Part shown: positions 35,221-45,527 of the stretch, piece by piece
How positions within the stretch are numbered: position 1 is the stretch's first letter
Layout: every line of letters begins with the position of its first letter
Source: Elymus sibiricus
Taxonomy: Eukaryota > Streptophyta > Magnoliopsida > Poales > Poaceae
Assembly (NCBI GenBank): GCA_039707655.1
Contig: CM077665.1
Location: 289,048,205 to 289,112,204, forward strand
Reading direction: 5' to 3'
Length of the DNA stretch: 64,000 nt
Program-made: the position numbers and the translations under genes
Notes under the pieces: generated by a model
The model's database searches: none
What the model saw: only the letters and a program-made list of their open reading frames with translations
What the model was told of the DNA's origin: nothing

Positions 35221-36856
35221 AGCGTCTTCATCGGGCAGATTGTCAGTGTTGGCATTGGGGCACGGAGGGGCACCGTTGGCCTAAGGGTTGGTGCGGTGTG
35301 GCTGATCCCGCCAGCCTTGACGACTGTTGTCACCGCCGTTATTGTTGTTGCGGTTTTCCTAGCGGTTGCCGCTGCGGCCACCACCACGACCTGTGTCGCA
35401 GTCGTTGCGATTGTGGTGAAGGCTCTGCCCCTGCTCACGAATTAGCATGAGCTCATGAGAGCCAATGTTGTGGTAGGTGCAGAAGTGCTTCTTGGGAGCG
35501 TCATCGTGGTTGCATCCATGTTTCAGCTCAGGCTCTACCGCAAGCACGGCGGGGCCCTTACACTTGGCGTCCTTGTTCTTGGCCTTGGCAGCATCAGCGA
35601 CAGCGTCGGGGTCGGTGTGGGCAAAAAGGCGGCCTTCTTCAGCCTTTACGCACCTGTCGGTGAGATCGAATAGTGTGGCCACGATGTCGAGCTCGTCATT
35701 GATGGAGAGCTTCTTGCGCATCCTGACGCTGGTGATACCCACGGAGAATGCAGAGATGACTGCGGCATTGAACGCCTGCGGACTCTTGTTGCGCACTTGA
35801 CTAAAGCACTGGATGTACTTGCGGAAGGTCTCTTTGAGCTGCTGGCGCACGACGCGTAGGTCGTTGAGGGTGAGGGGTCGCTCGTATGTGCCCTTGAAGT
35901 TGGAAACGAACTGCGCTCACAGCTCAGACCATGAAGATATGGAGCCCTCGGGGAGGTTCATCAACCATGAGTGCGCCACGTCCTTTAGGGCAATGGGGAA
36001 CCAGATCGCCATGACCTTGTCATTTCCGACGACGACTTTGATGCCGATGGCATAGAGCTGCAGGAATTCAATGGGGTTAGGGGTGCCGTCGTAGTGTGGA
36101 GGCAGCTCGGGATTGAATGGTGTGAGCCACACCACGCGGCGCCGCTCACAGGTGAAGGCATGACATCCTCCGCTGGTGGAAGGGATGCCTCCTGCGAGAG
36201 CGGTGCGGTTTTGATGCCCGGCGGCTGCGACGTCCGGGACAGTGCGGTTCTGGTGCTCATGGTGCCTCTCGAGTAGCACTCACGCATCTGGCTCTGCATG
36301 ATGGATGATTCTCCAGCTGGGATTCTCGTGGGGTGGTGACGATGCTCTGTGGGACAACACCGGTGCACGCGCACCGCATCACCAACCATCGTCCTTGCTG
36401 GGCGGAGGAGGTGGAGGAGGCGCGACATGCTCCACCCTTGCGTCATGCAATGCGGGAGGAGGAATGGAGTGGGTGAGAGCCGGGGCATTTTCGGCGGTGT
36501 TGACGAGCTCAGTGATGCGTCCGAGCCACGCGTCGTAGCCAGCCTCGGTGGGTCGGTAGCGCAGTAGCTCACGCGCCATGAGGGGCGTGACATGTTGAGC
36601 TGGATGGTCACGGAAACCATGGGAGGAATCCATAGGAGTGCGAGCGGGCGGAGGAGGCGCCTACACGGACGGGTGAGTGAAGGAAGCCTACGCTTCCCCG
36701 GCTACGGGCTCGGTGGCGGCGGCAGTGCTCCTGCGATGGCCGGCGTTGACGACGGGCTCGGTGCAGACCATCTCAGCCCTGCGTTCGTAACTCTGGCAGC
36801 GTGCATCGGCCATGTCGACATCGGACGGGGTAGAGTACGAAGATGCGCAAGAAGCT
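35221..36856 (-). pseudogene. Element E: gag remnant
   Basis: Minus-strand gypsy gag with conserved FNPELPPHYDGTPNPIEFLQ, LKDVAHSWLMNLPEGSISSW and FRKYIQCFSQVRNKSPQAF (about 36130-35780), then CTYHNIGSHE, a decayed zinc-binding segment (near 35460). There is a TGA at 35917-35919 in the core and several frame changes near the N-terminus (36379-36633). Gag packages element RNA into particles; this copy is defective. Confidence 0.8.
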
Positions 36857-36874
36857 CCCCTACCTGGCATGCCA
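36857..36874 (-). other. Primer-binding-site region (E)
   Basis: The minus strand reads TGGCATGCCAGGTAGGGG, one base different from F's site (17134-17151) and at the same 2-bp distance from the LTR. Confidence 0.65.
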
Positions 36875-36876
36875 AA

Positions 36877-37472
36877 TGTCGGAGATTAGTTTTGTGCCTA
36901 CGAGAAACCTCTCAAGAACTCGGTTCGAACAATGGGGAGCTCTGCACAATCTATGTCCTGGCCTCGATGACGGTGGAGCTATGCACGCAGGGAATGAGAG
37001 GGACACCGTGCGGTGTAAAACCCTACTCCTGCTTGGTGGATTGATTTCTCTCTCTGGTCGGACCAGTATTACAAGTCGTGAGGAAGAACAAGAAGGCTCT
37101 TCTCCTTGGGAGAAATGATAGCTCAATTTCCCTCTCTCCGGTGGCCATCTGTTCCTCTTATCTTTGCCATGGGACTCTCTTCCCAAAATGTTGGTGGGAA
37201 AGAGGGCGACCATAGGGCGGCAATTTGAAGGGGGACTGAGGTACAGTCTTCCCTAACAAAGTCGAGCTTCACGTTGGCAAAGGCGTCGTCCATGACGTGC
37301 TCGTGGGCTCTCCTGTGGCGCCCGTCCTGGTCGCCGACATCATGTTGGTCTCCTTGCACCGATGGGGCAATCTTTGGAACTCACCTTGGACGGGGACAAA
37401 AGCTTGCTTTCCTTTTATCACGAATCGGGAAAGATTCTCTGCCTCCGCCCGCTGGCGCCGTTGTTGCAGCCT
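36877..37472 (-). mobile_element. Element E: 5' LTR, inner part
   Basis: Starts TGTCGGAGATTAG on the plus strand. Shares AAACCCTACTCCTGCTTGGT with the F/H LTR group. Interrupted at 37472 by element K and resumes at 47050. Confidence 0.7.
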
Positions 37473-38992
37473 TGAAAGCACATTTGCTCCCTTGGTGGTT
37501 TTGGTAATTTATAACGACATATAAGTCATTGAACTAATGTTTCCACTAAGTATATTTCAAGAAAAGTTCAATGATAGGGATGGCAAAAGGATTGTGAAGA
37601 TTGTGGAAATACCCCAAGATGCAAGGAAATAGGTTGGCAAAGCTTCAAGGAAGAGGACTCTACATTTTACATTTGTGAGAGATCACTTTGAGTCCATAGG
37701 AAAGCCAATACTATTAAAAGGGGGTAAGGTTTTGTTGGTGTACAAAATGCTCATACGTGCACAAGTGATAGTCACCAAAAACACACACAAACTCTCCCAC
37801 CAAAGTCTGTCCAAAGCCATATACTCAACATCGGTGCAACCAACATTTCCATCCCGGTGCCACCGATTCTCAACCATAGACAGACTCAGCCAAACCCTAG
37901 CTACTTCGGTGCAACTGATTCTATACCGGTGCCACCGAGTTTAGGTTGCCAACTTTCTGTTACGCAAATTCACAATATCGGTACCACCGAGATTGTTGGA
38001 TCGGCGTCACCGAGATTGAGAATCTGACCGTTGGTCACCTTATCGGTGCAACCGAGTTTCCTATATCGGTCTCACCGAGATTCAAAAGTTGCCACCTTTT
38101 GGTCACTTCGGTACCACCGAGATTAACACATCGGTGTCACCGAGTTGGTCATTTTGTGTGTAACGGTTGGATTTTTGGGGATGCCTATATATACCCCTTC
38201 ACCACCACCTACTCGAAATAGAAGCACTCATAACTATTCCATACTTGCCCCATCCAGTTTTCTGAGAGAGAACCACCTATCCTTGTGTTGAGGTCAAGAT
38301 CTTCCACTCCAACCATATGGATCTTGATTTCTAGCGTCCCCAAGTTTGCTTTCCACCAATCCCATCTCTTCCACCAAGCCAAATCTGTGAGAGAGTGATT
38401 GTGTGTTGAGGAGTCTATCATCTTGAAGCACAAGAGCAAGGAGTTCATCGTCATTACCGAGCCTATTACCTTTTGGAGGGTGGTGCCTCCTAGATTGGTT
38501 AGGTGTCGCTTGGGAGCCTCCTACTTCGTGTTGTGGAGTTGAACCAAGAATTTTGTAAGGGCAAGGAGATCGCCTACTTCGTGAAGATCTACCCATAGTG
38601 AGGCTAGTCCTTCGTGGACGGAAGCCTTTATGGAAAAGTCAAGGTTGCTACTTCGTGGACCCTTATGGGTGGAGCCCTCCGTGGACTCTCGCGACCGGTA
38701 CCCTCTGTGGGTTGAAGACTCCATAAACGTGGATGTACGATAGCACCACCTATCGGAACCACGGGAAAAATCATCATGTCTACAATTGCATTTGATCTTC
38801 CTACCCTATCCTTTCTACTCATGCTTGTTGTTACTTTCCGCTGCTATACTCTTAGACTTGCATGTGTAGGGTGTACTTTACTTGCCATGAAATGCTAAAA
38901 TTGCCAACTCTAAAATTTGGGAAAAGGCAAAACTTTTATTTGGTCAAGTAGTCTAATCACCCCCCCCCTCTAGACATACTTTCGGTCCTACA
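37473..38992 (+). mobile_element. Element K: 5' LTR
   Basis: U3 carries ten copies of a palindrome of the form TCGGTnnnACCGA (37831-38143), then a TATA box (38186-38193). It ends in GGTCCTACA. Short ORFs inside are not genes. Confidence 0.95.
37831..38193 (+). promoter_or_regulatory. LTR promoter of K: palindrome array plus TATA box
   Basis: Ten near-palindromic 13-mers (for example TCGGTACCACCGA and TCGGTGTCACCGA) spaced by 10-40 bp, ending 43 bp before TATATATA at 38186. Repeated palindromes upstream of TATA are described for Sirevirus LTRs. The 3' LTR has the same array (about 45888-46200) with TATA at 46241-46248. Confidence 0.75.
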
Positions 38993-38994
38993 AG

Positions 38995-39007
38995 TGGTAT
39001 CAGAGCC
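38995..39007 (+). other. Primer-binding site, initiator Met tRNA (K)
   Basis: TGGTATCAGAGCC two bases after the LTR end, the standard copia primer site. Confidence 0.9.
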
Positions 39008-39045
39008 TTGGTTTCCATTGCATTGGTCTCACAACCTAGGAGAGT

Positions 39046-41226
39046 ATGGCGTCTAGTGAGGGAAGTTATCACCGTAGAGGTCCGTACTTTGATGGCACTA
39101 ATTTTGCTAGTTGGAAGCACAAAATGAAAATGCATATTCTTGGTCATAACCCCGCCGTTTGGGCTGTTGTTCGTGTTGGCTTGCAAGGTGAATTCTTTGT
39201 TGATGGAAAGGAACCGGATTGTGAAGCGACCGCGGATGAATCGAAGATGTTGCAATACAACGCTCAAGCATGCGACATTCTATTCAACTGCCTATGCCCA
39301 GAAGAATTCAACAAAATCAGCCGTCTTGAGAATGCAAAAGAGATTTGGGATACTTTGGTTGATATGCACGAAGGAACCGAGTCCGTGAGAGAATCCAAGT
39401 TGGATGTTCTTCAAGGTCAGCTTGACAAGTTCAAGATGAAGGATGGTGAAGGAGTCGCTGAGATGTACTCTAGGCTAGCTCTCATCACCAATGAGATTGT
39501 CGGCTTAGGAAGCGAAGAGATGACCGACAAATTCATCATCAAGAAGATACTTAGAGCTTTGGATGAGAGATACGACACCGTGTGCACATTGATCCAAATG
39601 ATGCCCAACTACAAAGATCTCAAGCCTACGGAAGTCATTGGAAGGATTGTTGCTCATGAGATGACACTCAAAGAAAAAGAAGAGCTTCACCACAGGTCTA
39701 GCGTTGCTTACAAAGCCACAAGTGATGCTCCCGCAACTTCAAGCAACAACCTTGTCACCAATGAAGAGATAAGCCTGATGGTCAAGAAATTCAACAAGTT
39801 CTATAAGAATAGAGGCAAAGAAAGAAGCTCCAACTCAAGATATGATGAGAAGCATTCGTCAAGTCATGACCGCAATTGCTACAATTGTGGGAAGCCCGGA
39901 CACTATTCCAATGAGTGCACGGCTCCCTACAAACGAAGAGAAGAGTCACCTCGAAGACGAAGCTCAAGGAATGAATCACCTCAAAGAGAGAGAAGGAGTA
40001 GAGATGATCGTTATGAACGAAGACCCTCAAGGAGAAGTAGAGATTCGGAGAAGAAGGACAAGTACACCAAGAGCTATACAAGAAGAAAACATCAATCTCA
40101 TGTTGGTCAATGGGTTTCCGGCTCCGACTCCGAGAACAACTCCGAGAGAAGCTATCACTCCGACTCCGACTATAGCCAAGATGATGGTGTTGCCGGAATT
40201 GCTCTAGTGACTACCAACTCCCATGATTTATTTCATTCACCAAACGAAGGGAGTGGAAGTTGCTTCATGGCTAAAGGCCCCAAGGTATCACACCCCGAGT
40301 ATCTTGATTTCAATAGTGATGAAGATGACTTGCTTTGTGATGATGACTTGCTATGTGATAAAACTAGTGATGTTAGTCAAAATGAACTTGATAATTCTCA
40401 TGCTAGTCAAGATAAGTCAATTGATGATGATAAGATGAAAATAGAAGAACTAACTAAAGAACTAAAAACTCTTAAGTTAGCTCATGAATCTACTCTTGAA
40501 GATCATAGAGAGCTTCTGAGAACTCATGAGAAGCTACGCTTCGAGAAGCTCAACTTGCAGCAAGAGCATGAGTTTCTTAAAGCTATCAATGACGATCTCC
40601 GAAAGAAGACTTCATCTTATCTAGCCAAACGACTACTCTTGTCTACATTCATGCCTCAAGTTAAAACTAAGCAATCTAGTAACAAAGGCAAGAAAGGTTC
40701 TTCATCTAGTAGCAACAATAAAAATGCAAAACCCAATGATGTTGCTTCTAGTAGTTCTATTGATTCCACTGTTTCTCTTAGCCAAGTTACACTTGAGCAA
40801 GAAAATGCTTTATTGAAAGGAATTATAGAGAAAGGTATCTACAAGAGTCTTGCCGGGTGTAAGCAATTTGAGGAAATTGTACGCAAGCACGGAGGATACC
40901 GAAAGAACCGTGGTGTTGGCTACTTCAACGCAAATGGAGTTGAATGGGAAGAAGGTCAATACCCCGAGCCAAAGTTTGTTCCTCAAAAGGAGAAGTATGA
41001 AAATACTCTTCCCAAGAGAACAAGCACTCAAGATGAACTTCCACCACAAGACCACAAGCTCAAGGGCAAGAACAAGCTTCAAGAGGACATTGACTCATAT
41101 GAAGATGAATCCCTAGCTATGGTGGAGTGGGTTCCCAAGGCTACGTCAAGCTCAACTTCTACAAAGGCTACTACAACACCAAGGATCCCCATCAACTTGA
41201 TGTGGGTCCCCAAGAAGAAGAACTAG
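39046..41226 (+). CDS. gag: Sirevirus-type Gag, open reading frame
   Basis: 726 residues, no stop or frameshift. ATG at 39046 lies 39 bp after the primer-binding site. Residues 1-190 are a copia gag domain (YFDGTNFASWKHKMKMHILG; WDTLVDMHEGTESV; LERALDERYD-like helix). A CCHC zinc knuckle, CYNCGKPGHYSNEC, is at residues 278-291. An Arg/Ser-rich segment follows (about 297-350), then an acidic stretch (near 390-450) and a coiled coil (about 465-535, with IEELTKELKTLKLAHES). The C-terminus ends INLMWVPKKKN, where copia polyproteins would go on to protease; here a stop follows. Gag forms the particle and binds element RNA. Long Sirevirus Gags with coiled coils are known. The product looks expressible. 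Confidence 0.9.
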   Translation: MASSEGSYHRRGPYFDGTNFASWKHKMKMHILGHNPAVWAVVRVGLQGEFFVDGKEPDCEATADESKMLQYNAQACDILFNCLCPEEFNKISRLENAKEIWDTLVDMHEGTESVRESKLDVLQGQLDKFKMKDGEGVAEMYSRLALITNEIVGLGSEEMTDKFIIKKILRALDERYDTVCTLIQMMPNYKDLKPTEVIGRIVAHEMTLKEKEELHHRSSVAYKATSDAPATSSNNLVTNEEISLMVKKFNKFYKNRGKERSSNSRYDEKHSSSHDRNCYNCGKPGHYSNECTAPYKRREESPRRRSSRNESPQRERRSRDDRYERRPSRRSRDSEKKDKYTKSYTRRKHQSHVGQWVSGSDSENNSERSYHSDSDYSQDDGVAGIALVTTNSHDLFHSPNEGSGSCFMAKGPKVSHPEYLDFNSDEDDLLCDDDLLCDKTSDVSQNELDNSHASQDKSIDDDKMKIEELTKELKTLKLAHESTLEDHRELLRTHEKLRFEKLNLQQEHEFLKAINDDLRKKTSSYLAKRLLLSTFMPQVKTKQSSNKGKKGSSSSSNNKNAKPNDVASSSSIDSTVSLSQVTLEQENALLKGIIEKGIYKSLAGCKQFEEIVRKHGGYRKNRGVGYFNANGVEWEEGQYPEPKFVPQKEKYENTLPKRTSTQDELPPQDHKLKGKNKLQEDIDSYEDESLAMVEWVPKATSSSTSTKATTTPRIPINLMWVPKKKN

Positions 41227-42111
41227 AGAGTTCTTGAGGGGTGACTCCGCCAATGAAATTCACTCACATTCATTATTGGCAAGAACTATTTGCAATCAAC
41301 ATCAACTCTATGCAATAGTTCAAGGAGTCACACATTCCCTCAAAGGTAAGCAAGGGACAAGGTAATCAACAAATCAATGGACATCATTACACATGCTTTG
41401 CACTCCATGTCCATAGATATCCTTGTATTTGTCTCTTGTGTGTTGGAACTAACCCATGTAGGTGAGAAGAGTAAGGAAACAACAAGGACGCTCCCAACTC
41501 TTGGTGATCTTCATCAACCTTGAGCATCCACCACTACCTCACCAACATGAAGTCTTCTTCGACAAAATCCAAGGTTAGTCTATCCCTCTTATGAGGGGAT
41601 GTCACATCAAGGGGGAGCTTTACTCTAAGACTTGAGTTAAAGCATCTCTTAGTATGTGACAATATTAAATGCTTTATGTAAAAGTGGTAACCCTACTTGT
41701 GCTTAAACGATGAGTATGACCTATGATCAAGTAATCTTACTTGGCTCCTAAGTCAATATACTCATATATAGATGACTTCGTCATCGCCCAAGTGCTTGTT
41801 AGATGCTAGTGTGTATGTGCATGTTTGTCATGATTTCTTTTGACATCTTATTGTGTGAGCATGTTGGTCTGCATTTATTTTCTCATTCGAGGACATCCAA
41901 TTGTTGCTATTTGGCTCTTGATTTTCTCTTTCGCCAATTGGATGGACAAGAATGCCTAGGACCACTCTTTAGCTATCTATGCTTTGTCACCTCATATTCC
42001 ATTCATGCTGCATCACAAAATTTGAACAAGTACTTTTCGATCCCTCTGTGTGTGGAGCACTCGGAGTTCCGTATCGACAAGGAATGACCATTAAAACCTC
42101 CCAAGTGCATC
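41227..42111 (+). mobile_element. Element K: region where pol is missing, and intergenic sequence
   Basis: No protease, integrase or RT remnant. Sequence at 41445-41790 matches, on the opposite strand, 60530-60870 of element L, which lies just after pol there (shared CTAACCCATGTAGGTG and a block with GATGAGTATGAC-like wording). So the post-pol region is retained and pol was removed between about 41226 and 41445. A polypurine tract (CAAGGGGGAGC) sits at 41610. Confidence 0.65.
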
Positions 42112-42293
42112 TCGGTGGAACCAACCCACAATTCTCGGTCTCACCGAATGCCTAGGGTTGATCTGGTTTTCAATCTCGGTACTACCGATTCCATATTCTC
42201 GGTTACACCGAGTTTCCCTGTCAGCTGACAGTTGAGGAACTCAGTGACACCGAAAATTTAGAACCGGTATCACCGACAGTGAAGGGTATATAA
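42112..42293 (+). promoter_or_regulatory. Internal promoter-like region of K
   Basis: Six or so TCGGTnnnACCGA-type palindromes (42112-42276) followed by TATATAA at 42287-42293, the same layout as the LTR promoter. A second array (42635-42808: TCGGTATCACCGA, TCGGTGAAACCGA, TCGGTCTCACCGA and others) lies downstream. A leader with CCAAACCCTAAG near 42340 follows the TATA box. Promoter activity is inferred from layout. Confidence 0.6.
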
Positions 42294-42476
42294 GATGTTG
42301 TCCCGACGGTTCGAAATTTCAATCTTCAATCGTCGCGCCCCAAACCCTAAGATGCCGCAAAAGGACCCCCTGGTCATCGCCTTGCCTCCCCGTGTGTCTT
42401 CGCCGCTGGGAATCCTCGCCGTCGACGGGCATCTTCGCCGCCGTCGCCGCCGTTGCGGATCCGTCACCGAGCTAGG

Positions 42477-42920
42477 GTACGGATTCGATCTTTCTTGCGC
42501 TCCCCGTCTGATTCTTGCGCAATAAAGTTGATTTTCTCTATAAGCCACAGTTTGCACATCTTTCTATCCATGAGAAAACTCCGTAGATTAGAGAACCATC
42601 GATTTTCTAGGGTTTGCCTTCCGCCCGATGGAACTCGGTAGAACCGAAGTGAACTAATCGGTATCACCGATTTGCCTGTCTGTGTTGCTGAGAACTGTCT
42701 CGGTGAAACCGAGTACTTCCTTTCGGTCTCACCGAAAGGAGTGCCAAGTTTCTGTTAATGAGATAGTCAGTCTCGGTAGCACCGAAAACTTTGCTTCGGC
42801 TGTACCGATTTTCATTTGACAGAATGTAAAACTTTGAAAATCTTTTGTTCAAACTTTCAAAAACCAGCCACATTTTGTGATGACTTATCCTTTTCTGCTC
42901 CTCTATACTCTATTCACAGG
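42477..42920 (+). other. Candidate intron before ORF2 of K
   Basis: A pyrimidine-rich tract ending TCTATTCACAG|G at 42920 is a good splice acceptor 6 bp before ATG 42927. A possible donor is GGTACG near 42476. It would place a non-coding or short-coding first exon (about 42315-42476) after the internal TATA box. Inference from consensus only. Confidence 0.4.
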
Positions 42921-42926
42921 GTCAGT

Positions 42927-45050
42927 ATGTCAAGTGCTGAGGACAGTGAGAACAACTTCAGAGAGCAGAGTGTTGAATTGGATTCTGGCACTAGTCCTGA
43001 GTCTAGTTCATCTTCAGATCCAGGCACTCCCAGTTCCCATGGGTTGCCCAAGGCTGCTACAAGGGCTAGGAAGAAGCTGAATTCAGATGAGGAGGATTCA
43101 GACTTCGTTCCAGAAGAGGTTCTTGCTAAGAAGCAAGAGAAGGCTGCCAAGCAAGCTGCAAATGAAGCTACCTCTTCAAGGAGAGCTGTCAGGAAAGAGT
43201 ATGCTAGCTCTGAGGCTATGAGAGCACCTGAGGGTGCTAGGGCAAAAATGGCTCTTCACCTTGAGTCACCCCCAAAGAAATCTATGCTTAAGAAGGCAGG
43301 GGAGAAGAAAAGAGCTAGAAAGAGGATAGTCTATGTCACTTGCAGGCAGGCCTCCATGTTTGAGGATCCTGAGGAGGCTGCTGCTGCTGAGGAGGAGGAA
43401 GAACATGTTGAGAAGGCCCCTCCCAAGAAGAAAAATAAGCTTATGTCTGATGCTATGCCAAAGACTGGCACTTCCAAGAGCACCAAGTCTGCCCCCAAGA
43501 AGCCTGCTGCTGGGAAGCCCAAGAGGACTTCCAGGCAAATTCCAGCATCTGAGAAGAACAAAGGGACTGCCTCCAGAGTTGAGGATGAGGATGCTATGTC
43601 TGCCTTAATGAAGCTTAGGCCACACCTTCCAGTACATAATGCCAGCTACCCACTTGCTGAGGATATGAAGAAGAGGAAGGATTCTGGTTTGAGGGCTTGG
43701 AGAGCTGCTGATCCATATGCCCAAAGGAGAAACACAGCCGTGGACTACATATTTTACACCAAAGAGCAATAGGATTTCTATGAGACTGTGCTTTTTGACA
43801 AAAGTCCAACTGTGAGTGATATGAGGTATGTGGACTGGAAATTCATCAAGGAGAATGAAGATTATTTTCCAAGTGTCCAAGACAATTTCCACTGCATTGG
43901 TTTGGATGAGTTTGTTGGCAGAGAGTTCACTGCTTGGAATGATGAGATGATCATGCAATTCTACTCCACTGCGCATTTCTATGGAGATGGTAGAATTGTA
44001 TGGATGACTAAAGGAGCTAGATATGAGTCCACTGTTGAGGAGTGGGCTGCCATCTTAGGAGTTCCTGAAGTTCAGGATGGAGATTTGGATGTCTACTCAG
44101 AATCCAAGGAGAGCCACAATGCTATGGCTAACATGTATAAAGAGATCCCTGCTGCTAACGTGAAGTCTCACAGGCTAGGATCTATTTACTTTCTTCAGGC
44201 TGGCCTCCGCACCATGACCACCATTCTGAGGCATACCTTAATGCCCAAGTCAGGAGATGACAAGATGATCCGAGGCTACTCCATCAACATGCTGATTCAT
44301 CTTGACAGACACACCAGGATTAGAGTCATGGACTTAATTGTTGAGACAGTTAAGAGGGTTGCTGCTGATCAGAAGCACTCTTGCTGCTATGCACCCTATA
44401 TCCAGATGCTCATCAACTCTAAGTTGGAGAAGCACATATTTGCTCTAGACCGTCCCCACTTGCCCCTACAGCCAGATCTCGAGGACAACATTGTGGTGAT
44501 GAACCCGGATCATCCCACTTCAGCTACAGCACAGGCAGAAGCAGAGGCAGCTAGAGCCACTAGTGCTCAGGTCCCTAGATCCAGGAGCGAGCAAATGGAT
44601 CTTTTGATCTCATCAGTACAGGGCATGCAGAAGGACATTAAGGGGATTCTGGACAACCAGAACAGTCTTGTGAGGATCTTCGAGAACAGGATCAAGACCC
44701 TTAATGATAAGGTGGATGGGCTGACCAAGATAGTCAATGAGCTCAAGAAGGAAGTTGACTTAGTGCCTCTTCCTCAGACTTCTTCAGATGATGATGATGA
44801 TGAGGATGGATCACCTCTTAGGCCAGGCACACAGTTTACTACTCAGACCAGATCAGCCACTGTGCCAGCTCCAGACTTGAGGCCCTCTTCATCAGCTCCA
44901 GCCACTGTCACCTCAGCTCCTGCTCCATCAGCTTCAGTTCCTCCTATTGCCACTCCAACTCCATCCACGACATCTGCAGAGATCTTCGCCGACGCTGTTC
45001 TCTCGACTCCTTCATCAACAACCGGAGGAGATCAGCCCAAGAACGCTTAG
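42927..45050 (+). pseudogene. ORF2 of element K (env-like position), one in-frame stop
   Basis: About 707 codons, ATG 42927 to stop 45050, with one TAG at 43770-43772 (codon 282). N-terminal third: acidic/Ser-rich (SSAEDSENN, EEDSDFVPEE), then Lys-rich with nuclear-localisation-like runs (KKRARKR, PPKKKNK). Middle: a folded-looking region (DFYETVLFD, HFYGDGRIVWMTKGARYEST, VEEWAAILGVPEVQDG) resembling the domain called putative plant transposon protein. Then a coiled coil (LLISSVQGMQKDIKGILDNQ ... LNDKVDGLTKIVNELKKEVD) and a Pro/Ser/Ala/Thr-rich tail. No signal peptide or membrane segment, so it is not an envelope protein despite its location. The stop fits CAG to TAG. Function unknown. Confidence 0.65.
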
Positions 45051-45512
45051 ATATATGCCTTTAAACTTTTTGGTAACTTGTTGCCAAAGGGGGAGAAGTG
45101 TATATAGATCTTTAGGCTTCGAGTGAGAGAGCGTTTGGTTTTTATTGCTTTTTCAAAAACACACATGGTTCATTTACTTTTGGCTACGCTTTGTGTTTTG
45201 ATCGTACACTTTATGTGTGTTGTGCTACTATTTCCTATCATCTTAATGCTTTTGAGATGATCATTATCTTTGTCTGGTTGTGTTGTGCTATGTTGTTCAC
45301 TCTTATTATTATCGCACACCACCAAGATGTATGTGACATGGAAGAAGTGCCCCATGTACCTAATCGATTGTGCATTTGCATTCAAACGCAAATTTAAAAT
45401 AATGCACAAATTTAGGGGGAGCTCTTGCTTATCACATACTTCTCAAAGCGACGATTATATTCATTGATTATATCTTTGTCGAAGATTTGATCTATATGTT
45501 GTCATCAATTAC
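45051..45512 (+). mobile_element. Element K: 3' untranslated internal region
   Basis: Between ORF2 and the polypurine tract. Contains extra polypurine tracts AAAGGGGGAGAAG (near 45087) and TTAGGGGGAGC (near 45412). No gene. Confidence 0.6.
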
Positions 45513-45526
45513 AAAAAAGGGGGAGA
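45513..45526 (+). other. Polypurine tract of element K
   Basis: AAAAAAGGGGGAGA directly before the 3' LTR start at 45528. Confidence 0.9.
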
Positions 45527-45527
45527 T

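Noticed and set aside
37831..38143. Regular repeats with spacers, CRISPR-like at first sight
   Set aside because: Repeats are 13-bp palindromes with variable centres, in a plant LTR next to a TATA box; spacer lengths vary widely.
42295..42525. 76-residue ORF with an Arg-rich run
   Set aside because: It lies in the probable leader/first exon of ORF2 of K and has no recognisable domain; too weak to call a gene.
42927..45050. Envelope protein in ORF2 of K
   Set aside because: No signal peptide, membrane helix or cleavage site; the protein looks nuclear and coiled-coil, so only the position is env-like.
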